Notes: a model not told the origin generated them from the sequence alone. 64,000 bases of DNA from Streptomyces sp. Ag109_O5-1 (GCF_003814875.1 NZ_RKQF01000001.1:7502001-7566000); one strand, 5' to 3'. Positions 43,971 to 53,536 are shown, counted from the stretch's first letter. Numbers and translations: made by a program.

Positions 43971-43984
43971 CGGGAGCGTTCTCA
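43971..43984. promoter_or_regulatory. Diverged CebR-type box immediately upstream of the second GH1 gene
   Basis: CGGGAGCGTTCTCA matches TGGGAGCGCTCCCA in 11 of 14 bases and ends one base before the ATG (43986), overlapping its GGGAG ribosome site. The same layout occurs at the other GH1 gene. Lower confidence because of three mismatches. Confidence 0.6.
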
Positions 43985-43985
43985 G

Positions 43986-45443
43986 ATGACCGCCGTACGA
44001 ACCGAGACCACTGCCCAGTCGGCCTCAGCCACCTCCTTCCCGCCCGGCTTCGTCTGGGGGACCGCCACCGCCGCGTACCAGGTGGAGGGCGCCGCCGCCG
44101 AGGACGGTCGTACGCCGTCGATCTGGGACACCTTCAGCCACACCCCCGGGAGGGTCCGCAACGGCGACACCGGTGACATCGCCGCCGACCACTACCACCG
44201 GTACAAGGACGACGTGGCGCTGATGAAGGACCTCGGCCTCAAGGCCTACCGGTTCTCCGTCTCCTGGTCCCGGGTGCAGCCCACCGGACGGGGGCCCGCC
44301 GTCGAGCGCGGCCTGGACTTCTACCGGCGGCTCACCGACGAACTCCTGGAAGCGGGCATCACCCCGGTCGCCACCCTCTACCACTGGGACCTGCCCCAGG
44401 AACTGGAGGACGCCGGCGGCTGGCCGCAGCGGGACACCGCGCACCGCTTCGCCGACTACGCCGAGATCATGGCCCGCGCCCTGGGCGACCGGGTCGGCGT
44501 GTGGACCACCCTCAACGAGCCCTGGTGCAGCGCCTTCCTGGGCTACGGCTCCGGCGTGCACGCCCCGGGGCGTACCGACCCGGCCGCCACCCTGCGTGCC
44601 GCGCACCACCTCAACCTGGCCCACGGGCAGGCGATCGGGGCGCTGCGGGAGAACCTGCCGTCGACCGCGCAGACCTCCATCACCCTCAACCTGCACCAGG
44701 TGCGCCCGCTGACCGACAGCGCCGCGGACGCCGAGGCCGCCCGCCGTATCGACGCGGTCGGCAACCGGATCTTCACCGGCCCGATCCTGGACGGCGCCTA
44801 CCCCGAGGACCTGCTCGCCGACACCGCGCACCTCGTGGACTGGGCGGAGCTGGTGCACGACGGCGACCTGGCCGAGATCTCCCGCCCGATCGACCTGCTC
44901 GGCGTCAACTACTACTCGCCGACCGTGGTCTCCGCGGCCGTCGAGGGCGGCGCCGGCACCCGCAACGACGGCCACGGCGCGAGCGACCACTCCCCGTGGA
45001 CGGGCGCCGACGACGTCACCTTCCATCTGGCCAACGACCAGCTCACCGCGATGAACTGGGCCATCGACGCGAGCGGACTGCACACCCTGCTGACCGGCCT
45101 GGCCGCCTCGCACCCGGGGCTGCCGCTGATGGTCACCGAGAACGGCGCCGCCTTCGACGACTACGTCTCGCCCGAGGGCCGGGTGAACGACCCGCAGCGG
45201 ATCGCCTACCTCCACTCCCACCTGGACGCCGTCCGGCAGGCCGTCGCCGACGGAGCGGACGTGCGCGGCTACTTCCTGTGGTCGCTGCTGGACAACTTCG
45301 AGTGGTCCTACGGCTACTCCAAGCGCTTCGGCGCCGTCTACGTCGACTACGGCACCCAGCGCCGCATCCCCAAGGCGAGCGCACACTGGTACGCGGAGGT
45401 GATCCGCCGGAACGCGCTGCCGAGCGCCGGTGAACAGGGCTGA
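43986..45443 (+). CDS. bglC: GH1 beta-glucosidase, importer-linked
   Basis: A 485-aa enzyme. Acid/base Glu in VWTTLNEPWCSAF, nucleophile Glu in LMVTENGAAFDD; FVWGTATAAYQVEGAAAEDG at the start and GYFLWSLLDNFEW near the end. Cytosolic (no signal); converts imported cellobiose to glucose. In Streptomyces, the intracellular beta-glucosidase BglC is located with the ceb importer. A 235-base gap with its own operator before it suggests independent as well as operon expression. Confidence 0.92.
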   Translation: MTAVRTETTAQSASATSFPPGFVWGTATAAYQVEGAAAEDGRTPSIWDTFSHTPGRVRNGDTGDIAADHYHRYKDDVALMKDLGLKAYRFSVSWSRVQPTGRGPAVERGLDFYRRLTDELLEAGITPVATLYHWDLPQELEDAGGWPQRDTAHRFADYAEIMARALGDRVGVWTTLNEPWCSAFLGYGSGVHAPGRTDPAATLRAAHHLNLAHGQAIGALRENLPSTAQTSITLNLHQVRPLTDSAADAEAARRIDAVGNRIFTGPILDGAYPEDLLADTAHLVDWAELVHDGDLAEISRPIDLLGVNYYSPTVVSAAVEGGAGTRNDGHGASDHSPWTGADDVTFHLANDQLTAMNWAIDASGLHTLLTGLAASHPGLPLMVTENGAAFDDYVSPEGRVNDPQRIAYLHSHLDAVRQAVADGADVRGYFLWSLLDNFEWSYGYSKRFGAVYVDYGTQRRIPKASAHWYAEVIRRNALPSAGEQG

Positions 45444-45539
45444 CCCGGTACGGCCCCGGGGGCGTGACGGGGCCCGGAGCGGCCGGGTCACGGCTGTTAC
45501 ATTTCCTGGCCTGAAGGCTGCGAACGGAAGGCGGCGACC

Positions 45540-46595
45540 ATGACGGTCAAGGGTGAGCGGGGCCGGGGCACTCGGCGGCCGACCCTGGAGGAGGTCGCCG
45601 CCCGGGCCGGCGTGGGCCGCGGCACGGTGTCGCGGGTGATCAACGGCTCGCCCCGGGTCAGCGACGCGACCCGCGCGGCGGTGGAGGCGGCCGTCAACGA
45701 ACTCGGCTACGTCCCCAACACCGCCGCCCGCGCGCTGGCCGCCAACCGTACGGACGCGATCGCGCTGGTCGTTCCCGAGCCGGAGACCCGGTTCTTCGCG
45801 GAGCCGTACTTCTCCGACATGCTCAGCGGCGTCGGTGCCGAACTCTCCGAAACCGAGATGCAGTTGCTGCTGATCTTCGCGGGCAGCGACCGCGAGCGGC
45901 GCCGGCTCGCCCAGTACCTGGCCGCGCACCGGGTGGACGGGGTGCTGCTGGTGTCCGTGCACGCCGACGACCCGCTGCCCGACCTGCTCGCCCAGCTGGA
46001 GATCCCGGCCGTGATCAGCGGCCCGCGCTCGGCGGAGGAGACGCTGACCTCGGTGGACTCCGACAACTACGGCGGCGCCCGGTCGGCCGTGGAGCACCTG
46101 CTGACCCGCGGCCGCCGCACGATCGCCCACATCACCGGCCGGCTCGACGTGTACGGTGCCCAGCGTCGCGTCGACGGCTACCGTGACGCCCTGCGCGACG
46201 CGGGCCGTGCGGCGGAGGAACTCCTCATCGAGCCGGGCGACTTCACCGAGGAGGGCGGCCGGCGGGCGATGGCCCGGCTGCTGGAGCGCGAGCCCGGCCT
46301 CGACGCCGTGTTCGCCGGCTCCGACGTGATGGCGGCGGGCGCCCGCCAGGTGCTGCGGGTGGCGGGCCGTCGTATCCCCGAGGACGTGGCGCTGGTCGGG
46401 TACGACGACTCGGCCATCGCCCGCCACATGGACCCGCCGCTCACCAGCGTCCGGCAGCCGATCGAGGAGATGGGCCGCGCGATGATCGACCTGCTGCTGG
46501 CCGAGATCGCCGACCGGCGTCCGGCCGCCGCCCGGGGGCTGGAGCGCCGGCACGCGGTGCTGCCGACGGCGCTGGTGGCCCGGGCCTCCTCCTAG
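45540..46595 (+). CDS. cebR: LacI-family repressor (CebR-like)
   Basis: A 351-aa repressor: LacI HTH RRPTLEEVAARAGVGRGTVSRVINGSPRVSDATRAAV (about 12-50) with hinge NELGYVPNTAARALA, then a periplasmic-binding-like effector domain with DAVFAGSDVMAAGA and RIPEDVALVGYDDSAIARHMDPPLTSVRQP. It would bind the TGGGAGCGCTCCCA boxes around the two GH1 genes and importer and release them with cellobiose. In other Streptomyces, cebR stands beside cebE; here it follows bglC, so the gene order differs. Confidence 0.88.
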   Translation: MTVKGERGRGTRRPTLEEVAARAGVGRGTVSRVINGSPRVSDATRAAVEAAVNELGYVPNTAARALAANRTDAIALVVPEPETRFFAEPYFSDMLSGVGAELSETEMQLLLIFAGSDRERRRLAQYLAAHRVDGVLLVSVHADDPLPDLLAQLEIPAVISGPRSAEETLTSVDSDNYGGARSAVEHLLTRGRRTIAHITGRLDVYGAQRRVDGYRDALRDAGRAAEELLIEPGDFTEEGGRRAMARLLEREPGLDAVFAGSDVMAAGARQVLRVAGRRIPEDVALVGYDDSAIARHMDPPLTSVRQPIEEMGRAMIDLLLAEIADRRPAAARGLERRHAVLPTALVARASS

Positions 46596-46629
46596 TTCTC
46601 CGGGTTCTTCGGGTTCTCCGGGAGGCAGG

Positions 46630-47652
46630 TCACTTGGTGGCGTAGACGGCGGTGTAGCCGCCGATGAGGTGACGGGCCTCGACCTTGGCGAAGCCGGCGG
46701 CCCGGAGCCACTGGGTGGCGTCCTCGACCGTGTACTCCGACCCGCCCTCGGTGTCGATGAGCATGTTGAGCGACAGCAGCAGGCCGTAGGTGTTGTGGCG
46801 GCGCTCGTCGTCGATCATGGCGTCGTAGACGATGAGGGTGCCGCCCTCGGGCAGGGCGTCGTAGGCCTTCTTGAGCAGGAACCGGCGCTGCTCCAGGTTC
46901 CAGTCGTGGAGGATCTGCCCCATGACGTAGACGTCGGCCTCGGGCAGCGGGTCGGAGAAGAAGTCCCCGCTGTGGAAGGTGAGGCGGTCGGTTAGGCCGT
47001 GGGCGGCGACGAACTCCTCGAACACCGGGCCTACAGGGGGAAGTTCGAAGACGGCTCCGGTGATGTCCGGGTGGGAGCGCAGGACGGCGGCGGGCACGGC
47101 GCCGAGGGCTCCGCCGAGGTCGATGACGTGCCGTCGCCCGGTCCAGTCGAAGTCGGCGGCGAGCGCGGCGGCGAGGGGTGTGCTGACGCCGTTCATGCCG
47201 TTGAGGAAGGTGCGCCAGGCGACCGGGTCCTGGCTGAGCGTCGCGAAGAACGGGGCACCGCTGTGCGCGACCTCGTTCTGCAGGGCGCCGGTCCGCAGCG
47301 CGTCGGTGAGGTTGTTCCAGAAGCCGAAGAGACGTGCGTCGGCCATCTCCAGGATGCCGCCCACGTACGACGGCTTGGCCCGGTCCAGGAACACGTCCGC
47401 GGCGGGGCTGTTGCGGTAGGTGCCGTCCTCGTCGCGGGTCAGCACGTCGAGCGAGACCAGGGCGTCGAGGAAGTCGGCGGAGGACCTGGGGTGCAGGCCC
47501 ACCTCGGAGGCGAGGGACTCACGGTCGCGGCCGCCGCCGGCCAGCGCCGTGAAGATTCCCAACTTCACTGCGCTCAGGAGCGTCTTGGAGGCCATGAAGC
47601 CCAGGCCGAGCTGAAGAAGCGGCTCAGGGGTGATCGTGTCGGTGACCGACAT
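46630..47652 (-). CDS. SAM-dependent O-methyltransferase (Methyltransf_2 type)
   Basis: A 340-aa enzyme. The N-terminal dimerisation helix bundle (LLQLGLGFMASKTLLSAVKLGIFTAL) is typical of small-molecule O-methyltransferases (DmpM/TcmN-type). The SAM site is RHVIDLGGALGAVPAAVLRSHPDI (about 168-190); VYVMGQILHDWN holds the catalytic His (about 244). The substrate is probably a phenolic or hydroxyl-bearing metabolite. Co-directional with the SDR upstream, 60 bases apart; both may be a small modifying set under the TetR repressor. Confidence 0.92.
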   Translation of the reverse strand: MSVTDTITPEPLLQLGLGFMASKTLLSAVKLGIFTALAGGGRDRESLASEVGLHPRSSADFLDALVSLDVLTRDEDGTYRNSPAADVFLDRAKPSYVGGILEMADARLFGFWNNLTDALRTGALQNEVAHSGAPFFATLSQDPVAWRTFLNGMNGVSTPLAAALAADFDWTGRRHVIDLGGALGAVPAAVLRSHPDITGAVFELPPVGPVFEEFVAAHGLTDRLTFHSGDFFSDPLPEADVYVMGQILHDWNLEQRRFLLKKAYDALPEGGTLIVYDAMIDDERRHNTYGLLLSLNMLIDTEGGSEYTVEDATQWLRAAGFAKVEARHLIGGYTAVYATK

Positions 47653-47712
47653 TTCTCTCTCTCCACTTGGATTGAAGGTCGAACTTTGAACAGTGGGTGT
47701 CGTGTGCGGGTC

Positions 47713-48507
47713 TCAGAGCGTCTTGGTCTGGCCGCCGTCGATGAGCGTCTCCGTTCCGGTGATGTTCGCGGCGACGGGGGAGGCGAGGAACAGGGTGAGG
47801 TCGGCGACTTCGTGCGCCTCGCTGATGCGGCCGGACGTGATGCCCATGCTCTGCGGTACGACGACGTCCAGCGCTTCCTGTGCGGTGGTCCCGGCGGCCT
47901 CGGCGGTGGCGTCGGCGAAGCCGCCCGGCGCGGTCCAGAACGGCGTGCGGACCGGGCCCGGGGCGATGGCGTTGACGCGCACGCCCTGAGGCGCGAACTC
48001 CTCGGACAGGGACTTGTTGAGGTTGGTCAGCGCGGCCTTGGCCGCCGAGTAGTCGACCACCATGGGGAAGGGCAGCCTGGCGTTGATCGAGCTGATGTTC
48101 ACGATGGCTGCGTCACCCGCCGCGATCAGATGCGGTAGGGCGGCGCGGCTCGTGCGCACGGCACTGAAGAAGGTCAGGTCGAAGATCCGCTGCCAGGCGG
48201 CGTCGTCGACCTTGAGGAACGACTCGCGGGGTTCGGCGGCGCCGACGTTGTTGACCGGGATGTCCAGGCGCTGGTGGCGCTCCACGGCCTGCTGGATCAG
48301 GGCCTCCGCCCCCTCTGTGGTGGACAGGTCGACCGGCACGAACGTGACGTCGTGGCCGGCCGCCAGGGCGTCCAGCTCGGGGGTCGAGGTGCGGCTGCCG
48401 GCCACGACCTTGACGCCCTCCCGGGCCAGCTTCTCGACCACGGCCAGGCCGATGCCCTTGCTGGCTCCGGTGACGACGGCGACCTTGTCCTTGAGGTGCA
48501 GTTCCAT
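47713..48507 (-). CDS. Short-chain dehydrogenase/reductase
   Basis: A 264-aa classical SDR: VTGASKGIG cofactor loop (about 12), NNVG (variant of NNAG), catalytic Ser in IVNISSIN, and YxxxK in VDYSAAKAAL (about 151-155), RVNAIAPGPVRTPF after. Prefers NAD(P) with unknown alcohol/ketone substrate. The promoter has the palindrome ATTGATCAAT, similar to the site upstream of the TetR gene. Confidence 0.93.
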   Translation of the reverse strand: MELHLKDKVAVVTGASKGIGLAVVEKLAREGVKVVAGSRTSTPELDALAAGHDVTFVPVDLSTTEGAEALIQQAVERHQRLDIPVNNVGAAEPRESFLKVDDAAWQRIFDLTFFSAVRTSRAALPHLIAAGDAAIVNISSINARLPFPMVVDYSAAKAALTNLNKSLSEEFAPQGVRVNAIAPGPVRTPFWTAPGGFADATAEAAGTTAQEALDVVVPQSMGITSGRISEAHEVADLTLFLASPVAANITGTETLIDGGQTKTL

Positions 48508-48521
48508 GACGGTTCCTTTCT

Positions 48522-48536
48522 GGATTGATCAATACA
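48522..48536. promoter_or_regulatory. Putative TetR operator before the SDR gene
   Basis: GGATTGATCAATACA includes perfect ATTGATCAAT (48524-48533). It shares the core TGGATT-N2-TCAA with the site upstream of the TetR gene. 15 bases before the SDR start codon. Confidence 0.5.
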
Positions 48537-48591
48537 TAATTAAGGTATGACGAACCGCGGGTGCGGGCGTTGTGCGGGTTTTCCGCGGTGT

Positions 48592-49167
48592 TCAGTCCAG
48601 TATGCGCACCGCCGTGGACAGGGCGTCCTCCATGAACTCCCTCCCCACGCGTGCTCCGCCGACGACGCGGATCCCCTGGATGAACGTGGTCAGGAACCTG
48701 GCCAGTTCACCCGGATTCTTCTCCGGGGAGATCTCCCCGCGTGCCTGTGCCCGCTCCAGGGCGCCGGCGAGCGAGGACTCGACCTGCCGGATCGCGGTGT
48801 TGACGCGGTCCGCGGCCAAGGGCCGGTCGCCGCACTCCGTGGCGGTGTTGACCACGAGACAGCCACGCGTGGGGTCGGCCAGGTCCGCCTCGATCAGGGA
48901 GGTGAGCACCCTGCGGACCACGGGCCGGATCCCGGGCGTCCCGTCGAGGGTCGCCTCCAGGTCGCCGCCCTGGACGGAGATGTAGCGGTCGAGGGAGCGG
49001 ATGTAGAGCTGCTCCTTCGAGCCGAAGGTCGCGTAGAAGCTGCCGCTGCCTATCGACAGTTCCTTCAGCAGGTCCTGCAGGGAGGTCTCGGCATAGCCCC
49101 GGCGCCAGAACAGGTCCACGGCGCGGTCCACCGCCTGGTCCATGTCGAATTCCCTGATGCGTGCCAT
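48592..49167 (-). CDS. TetR-family repressor
   Basis: A 191-aa regulator: RGYAETSLQDLLKELSIGSGSFYATFGSKEQLYIRSLDRYI is the TetR HTH (about 22-62). C-terminal helical domain binds an effector (CLVVNTATEC). It is 84 bases upstream of the SDR gene on the same strand. Likely represses itself and the SDR/methyltransferase genes; palindromic sites with similar cores lie before both. Confidence 0.92.
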   Translation of the reverse strand: MARIREFDMDQAVDRAVDLFWRRGYAETSLQDLLKELSIGSGSFYATFGSKEQLYIRSLDRYISVQGGDLEATLDGTPGIRPVVRRVLTSLIEADLADPTRGCLVVNTATECGDRPLAADRVNTAIRQVESSLAGALERAQARGEISPEKNPGELARFLTTFIQGIRVVGGARVGREFMEDALSTAVRILD

Positions 49168-49186
49168 GGGGACAGCGCAGCGCGCT

Positions 49187-49208
49187 TTGTGGATTAGTCA
49201 ACCCACAA
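49187..49208. promoter_or_regulatory. Putative autoregulatory TetR operator
   Basis: TTGTGG (49187-49192) and CCACAA (49203-49208) form a 6-bp inverted repeat around ATTAGTCAAC. The TGGATTAGTCAA core resembles TGGATTGATCAA at the SDR promoter. It lies 20 bases before the TetR ATG. Confidence 0.55.
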
Positions 49209-49692
49209 TGGACGGCTTGGCTTGCTCGACGGTATCCATGCAGGTGAGGGTGCGTGTGACGGGTGTGCGGGGTGAGTCTTGGTCGGTTGTCGACGCGGCC
49301 GGCATCGCCCGCACTGCCCGGCCCGCACGGGGCTGCCGGTTCGGCGGCCTCCCGCCCGTTCGACGTACCCGCCACCACGACCAGGCCTTGACCGGCCGCC
49401 GTGCGGCGTGACGGCGGTCGTGTGCTCGCGGTGATCCGCGGCCGCGCGGTCAACGCATCGACGATGTGGCGCACAGGCTCGCCTTGTTGAGGTGGCGTAA
49501 AGATCCGCTCATGGTTCTCGGGCGAACAGAGACAGTAATCGTCGAGATCTGATAAGAAATGCGCACACTTCGGTTAAGAGGGATGACTCCTGCGCGCCTT
49601 GTGACGTGGATGCACCTGTCGGCCCGAGTGACGCTTCGACCACCGTCACGGCCACAGATGTGATGGTGCGTCAGTTTCTAGGAGATTTCTGC
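49209..49692. other. Long leader region of the S53 protease gene
   Basis: No gene supported. The last 150 bases are AT-richer than the surroundings (CTGATAAGAAATGCGCACAC), as expected for a promoter, but no clear -35/-10 pair could be named. Confidence 0.45.
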
Positions 49693-52600
49693 ATGGCCAA
49701 GAAGGTCCACGCCGCGCCGGGACGTCCCGGGCACGCGACAGCCAAGACCGGCAGACGGGCCAGGGCGATCGTCGCGGCCTCCACCGTCGCCGTCGCCCTC
49801 ATCGCCGCCACCGGCACCGCCATTGGAGCGGTCGGCCAGGGGGGAGCGGCCGGATCGGGCGCACCCAAGCGAATAGGGGCGGCTCCGCATGTCCCGGCGG
49901 GTGCGACGATGACCGGCGCGACCGCGTCGGGGACCAAGCTGCACCTCAGCGTGAACCTGGCTCCGCGCGACCCGCAGTCGCTGGCGGACTTCGTCACCGC
50001 GGTGTCCACACCGGGGAACGCCCAGTACCACCATTACCTGGCCAAGGGGCAGTTCGCCTCGGTCTTCGGTCCTACGCGGGCCACCATCGCGGGAGTCTCA
50101 CGGGCGTTGAAGGCAGCAGGCCTCTCTCCCGGCAAGGTCAGCCCGGACGGCCTGTCCATCCCGGTCACCGCCACCGCCGCGCAGGCGTCGCACGCCTTCG
50201 GCACCGGCTTTCGCAACGTCCGGCTCAAGGACGGCACCACCGACTACCTCAACACCTCGGCCCCGTCGTTGCCCGCGAACGTGGCGTCCTCGGTGACCGG
50301 GATCGTCGGCCTGAGCAGTGTGAACACCGTCAGCGGTCACCACTCTGCGGTGCGTCGCGCAAGCAGGCACAGCTCTGCCACCGCCTCCGTCTCCGGACGC
50401 AGTTCGCGCACGGTGACCGCCCACACGTACACCCCGGCACTCTGCGCCGACTTCACCGGCTCGGGTCTGACCGACGGCACCGACTACTACAGCCCCGGCA
50501 AGCTGGCCGGCGCCTACGGGATGAGCAGCTCCGCCACCGCCGGTGCGGGGCAGACCGTGGCCGTGTTCGAGTTGGAGAACGTCGACGCCGGCAGCATCGC
50601 CGCGTACCAGTCCTGCGTCGGCACCAGCACCTCGGTGTCCAACGTGTACGTCGACACGACGGCAGGGGCCGGCGCGCCGGCCACCGACGGATCGGTCGGC
50701 GTGGAATCGGCGCTCGACATCGAGGACCTGATAGGTCTGGTGCCCGGCGCCGCCATCATCGACTACCAAGGGCCGGACGCCGCGTCCGCGACCGACCAGA
50801 ACGTGCTCGACGTCTACCAGCGGATGGTCACCGACGACCAGGCGCAGGTCATCTCCACCAGCTGGGGCGAATGCGAGGCGGTCGAGAGCAGCGCGACCGC
50901 GAATGCCGAGAACACCGTCTTCGCGGAGGCCGCCGCGCAGGGCCAGAGCGTCGTCGCCGCCTCGGGCGACGACGGCTCCAGCGACTGCTACCGCGCGACC
51001 GGCTCCACGGCCAAGGCCGTCGACGACCCCGCGAGCCAGCCCTACGTCACCGGTGTCGGTGGCACCACGATGACCACCTCGGGCAGCACCACGACCCAGA
51101 CGACGTGGGGCAACGCCAACGGTGGTACCGGTGGCGGCGTCTCCTCGCGATGGGCTCCCGTCGTCTACCAGGGCGGTGTCGCCACCACCAGCAAGCGTGC
51201 CGTTCCGGATGTCTCCGCTCTGGCGGACCCGGCCGACGGCTATCCGATCTACTTCCAGGACGACAGCCAGTCCGCCACCCCCGTCCCCGGCCTCGTCGGC
51301 GGCACCAGCGGTGCGGCTCCGACCTGGGCCGCCGCGATCGTCCAGGCCAACGCCGGCACGGCCTGCCAGGCCAACGGCCAGGTCGGCTTCCTCAACAACG
51401 CCCTCTACAAGGCCGCACGGAGCAGCTACCCGACGAACTTCTGGGACGTCACCAGCGGCGACAACTCCGTCTACGCCACCGGCTACACGGCGGCGGCCGG
51501 CTACGACGAGGTGACCGGCCTGGGTTCGCCCAAGGAGGCCGGTCTGACCACCGCGCTGTGCGCGGCCAAGGGCACAGCCGCCACGGGCGCCTCCACCTTC
51601 CACCCGCTCAGCAGCCCCAAGCGGCTGTTGGACACCCGCAACGGCACCGGCTGGGGCCTCAGTTCCATCCCGACCAAGAAGCCCCTGGTCGCGGGCGGCA
51701 CCGCCCCGGTCAAGATCGAGGGAGCCGGGGGGATCCCCAGCAGCGGCGTGACCGCTGTCGTGCTCAACCTCACGGTCACCGGCACCACCGGCGCGGGTTC
51801 GTTGATCGCCTGGGCCGACGGCACCGCCAAGCCGTCGACCAGCAACCTCAACTGGACCGGCGCGAGCCAGACCATCGCCGCCTCGGCGACCGTCAAGGTG
51901 GCAGGCGACGGCGTGGTGGACCTCTACACGAGCAGCACCACCCACCTGATCGCCGATGTCCAGGGCTACTACACCAGCGACACCACCGGCTCGAAGTACA
52001 CGGCGCTGGCCCCGGCCCGCCTGCTGGACACCCGTTCCAAGGTCGGCATCTCCACCACCAGCAAGATCTCCAACGCGGTGATCAGCCTCAAGGTCCGCGG
52101 CCATGGGGGCGTGCCCACCGGCGCCACCTCCGTGGTGCTCAACCTGACGGCCACCCAGACCGTCGGCGGGGGCTACCTGGAGGCCTACCCCGAAGGCGCC
52201 ACCCGCCCGACCGCGTCCAACGTCAACTGGTCGGCCACCGGGACCACCATCCCCAACCTGGTGGTCGTGCCGATCGGCAGCGACGGCAACGTCAGCATCT
52301 ACGTCCACGGCACCAGCCATGTGATCGCCGACGTCTCCGGCTACTTCTCCGCCAGCGGCTCGGCCTTCGACACGGTCACCCCGCTGCGCCTGCTGGACAC
52401 CCGGCAGACGACGGCGCTGGGCGCCGGCAAGACGCTGGCCGTGCAGATCTCGGGGCGCGACACCATCCCGTCCACCGGCGTCAAGGCCGTTGTGCTGACC
52501 GTCACCGTCACCGGCACCACCGGCAGCGGATACCTCTCCGCCTGGGCCGACGGCGGCAGCCGTCCGACGGCCTCCAACCTGAACTGGGCGCAGGGCAAGA

Positions 52601-52707
52601 CGATCGCCAACCAGGTCATCGTGCCCGTCGGCTCCGACGGCAAGGTGGACTTCTACGCGAGCAGCACCACCCACGTGATCGCGGACGTCGCCGGCTACAT
52701 CGGCTGA
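49693..52707 (+). CDS. Secreted S53 (sedolisin/kumamolisin) protease with three LLDTR/ADVxGY repeats
   Basis: A 1004-aa protein from ATG 49693 (AGGAG eight bases upstream). Signal peptide (about 20-48). Pro-domain (about 75-215: APRDPQSLADFVTAVSTPGNAQYHHYL). Catalytic domain about 255-635: Glu and Asp of the ExxxD in VGVESALDIEDL, VISTSWGECE (oxyanion region) and the Ser in GGTSGAAPTWAAA. Three roughly 115-residue repeats follow (about 640-1004), each starting with RLLDTR and ending ADVQGYY/ADVSGYF/ADVAGYI. The repeats may bind the cell surface or polymer. It is an acidic-type endopeptidase secreted as a zymogen. A terminator follows. Confidence 0.93.
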   Translation: MAKKVHAAPGRPGHATAKTGRRARAIVAASTVAVALIAATGTAIGAVGQGGAAGSGAPKRIGAAPHVPAGATMTGATASGTKLHLSVNLAPRDPQSLADFVTAVSTPGNAQYHHYLAKGQFASVFGPTRATIAGVSRALKAAGLSPGKVSPDGLSIPVTATAAQASHAFGTGFRNVRLKDGTTDYLNTSAPSLPANVASSVTGIVGLSSVNTVSGHHSAVRRASRHSSATASVSGRSSRTVTAHTYTPALCADFTGSGLTDGTDYYSPGKLAGAYGMSSSATAGAGQTVAVFELENVDAGSIAAYQSCVGTSTSVSNVYVDTTAGAGAPATDGSVGVESALDIEDLIGLVPGAAIIDYQGPDAASATDQNVLDVYQRMVTDDQAQVISTSWGECEAVESSATANAENTVFAEAAAQGQSVVAASGDDGSSDCYRATGSTAKAVDDPASQPYVTGVGGTTMTTSGSTTTQTTWGNANGGTGGGVSSRWAPVVYQGGVATTSKRAVPDVSALADPADGYPIYFQDDSQSATPVPGLVGGTSGAAPTWAAAIVQANAGTACQANGQVGFLNNALYKAARSSYPTNFWDVTSGDNSVYATGYTAAAGYDEVTGLGSPKEAGLTTALCAAKGTAATGASTFHPLSSPKRLLDTRNGTGWGLSSIPTKKPLVAGGTAPVKIEGAGGIPSSGVTAVVLNLTVTGTTGAGSLIAWADGTAKPSTSNLNWTGASQTIAASATVKVAGDGVVDLYTSSTTHLIADVQGYYTSDTTGSKYTALAPARLLDTRSKVGISTTSKISNAVISLKVRGHGGVPTGATSVVLNLTATQTVGGGYLEAYPEGATRPTASNVNWSATGTTIPNLVVVPIGSDGNVSIYVHGTSHVIADVSGYFSASGSAFDTVTPLRLLDTRQTTALGAGKTLAVQISGRDTIPSTGVKAVVLTVTVTGTTGSGYLSAWADGGSRPTASNLNWAQGKTIANQVIVPVGSDGKVDFYASSTTHVIADVAGYIG

Positions 52708-52727
52708 CGCCCGCCGACGACACGACC

Positions 52728-52766
52728 ACGATGCCCCGCCGACCACACCGGACGGCGGGGCATCGT
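52728..52766 (+). terminator. Terminator of the S53 protease gene
   Basis: ACGATGCCCCGCC (52728-52740) pairs perfectly with GGCGGGGCATCGT (52754-52766): a 13-bp stem, 20 bases after the stop codon. Confidence 0.88.
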
Positions 52767-53536
52767 CGCGTTCAGGGATGCGTGTGCCGCGCTCTTCGAG
52801 CAGTACCGGGACGACGACTGCGGTCGACCACAGCGCCCCACGGAGGCGTCGGGGAGGGACGGTGGATCGCGCACGCCGTGCACCTGGTGAGCACGTGCGG
52901 GTTCACGCCGGTGGTCTCGGTGCGCTGTGCCGCAGTCGGCTTCGCAGTCGGCGGGCGAGCTGCGCCGGCGCCTGGGTGGCAAAGGAGGCGGCCCGTCGGA
53001 CTCGACCACAAGGAGAGGTGCAGGCGCGGGCTGTCGGCTGTCGCTGTCTCGTAGGGTGAGTGACGGGACTCGAACCTGTTTCGTATCCCTATCGTGACCT
53101 GCGCCTTTGCTGTACATGTGGGGAAATCCGGGCATGCGGGTGACGGGTGATGACGCTGGATGACACTGTGCGGCCTCCGGTTCGGCCATGGCCGAACGCT
53201 CCAGTCGGGGACGATGGATGCGCATGAGCGTGGAGGTCGTGCCCGTGCGCACCACGTGCCGGATGGAGATCCGGACTCACCCGTGAGCAGGCGGTCCGCA
53301 GTCAGGCCGCGGCGGACCTGGCATGGCTGATGTCGCTACGGAACGCGTGACTGAGGCTTCCGGCCGCCGACCTCGCCCGGTAGACGGGCGGCCCGCTCAA
53401 CGGCCGGCGCTGCCGGGCGGTACGACCCATTCGGCGGGTTGTCGCTGGTCGGGGTACGGCAGACTGGTGCGGATCCGGTGGTGTCCGGCCGGACGTGCAC
53501 CGGCCGAAACAGGGGAAAAGGGAAGCCTGCGGATCC
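52767..53536. other. Gene-poor stretch at the start of the accessory region
   Basis: No open frame here has good codon use, a ribosome site and a recognisable product together. Contains the tRNA-end-like sequence at 53056. Looks like decayed DNA between the protease and the regulator region. Confidence 0.5.
53056..53076 (-). other. tRNA 3'-end-like fragment, possible attachment-site relic
   Basis: On the reverse strand, GGTTCGAGTCCCGTCACTC has the T-arm/T-loop pattern (GGTTCGA-TCC) and an acceptor-like tail, followed by ACC. No D or anticodon arm lies upstream, so it is not a tRNA gene. Such 21-bp remnants mark tRNA-targeted integration. It sits at the boundary of the mobile-rich region. Uncertain. 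Confidence 0.35.

Noticed and set aside
53050..53130. Complete tRNA gene on the reverse strand
   Set aside because: Only the T arm and acceptor-like tail are present; no D or anticodon arm can be drawn.
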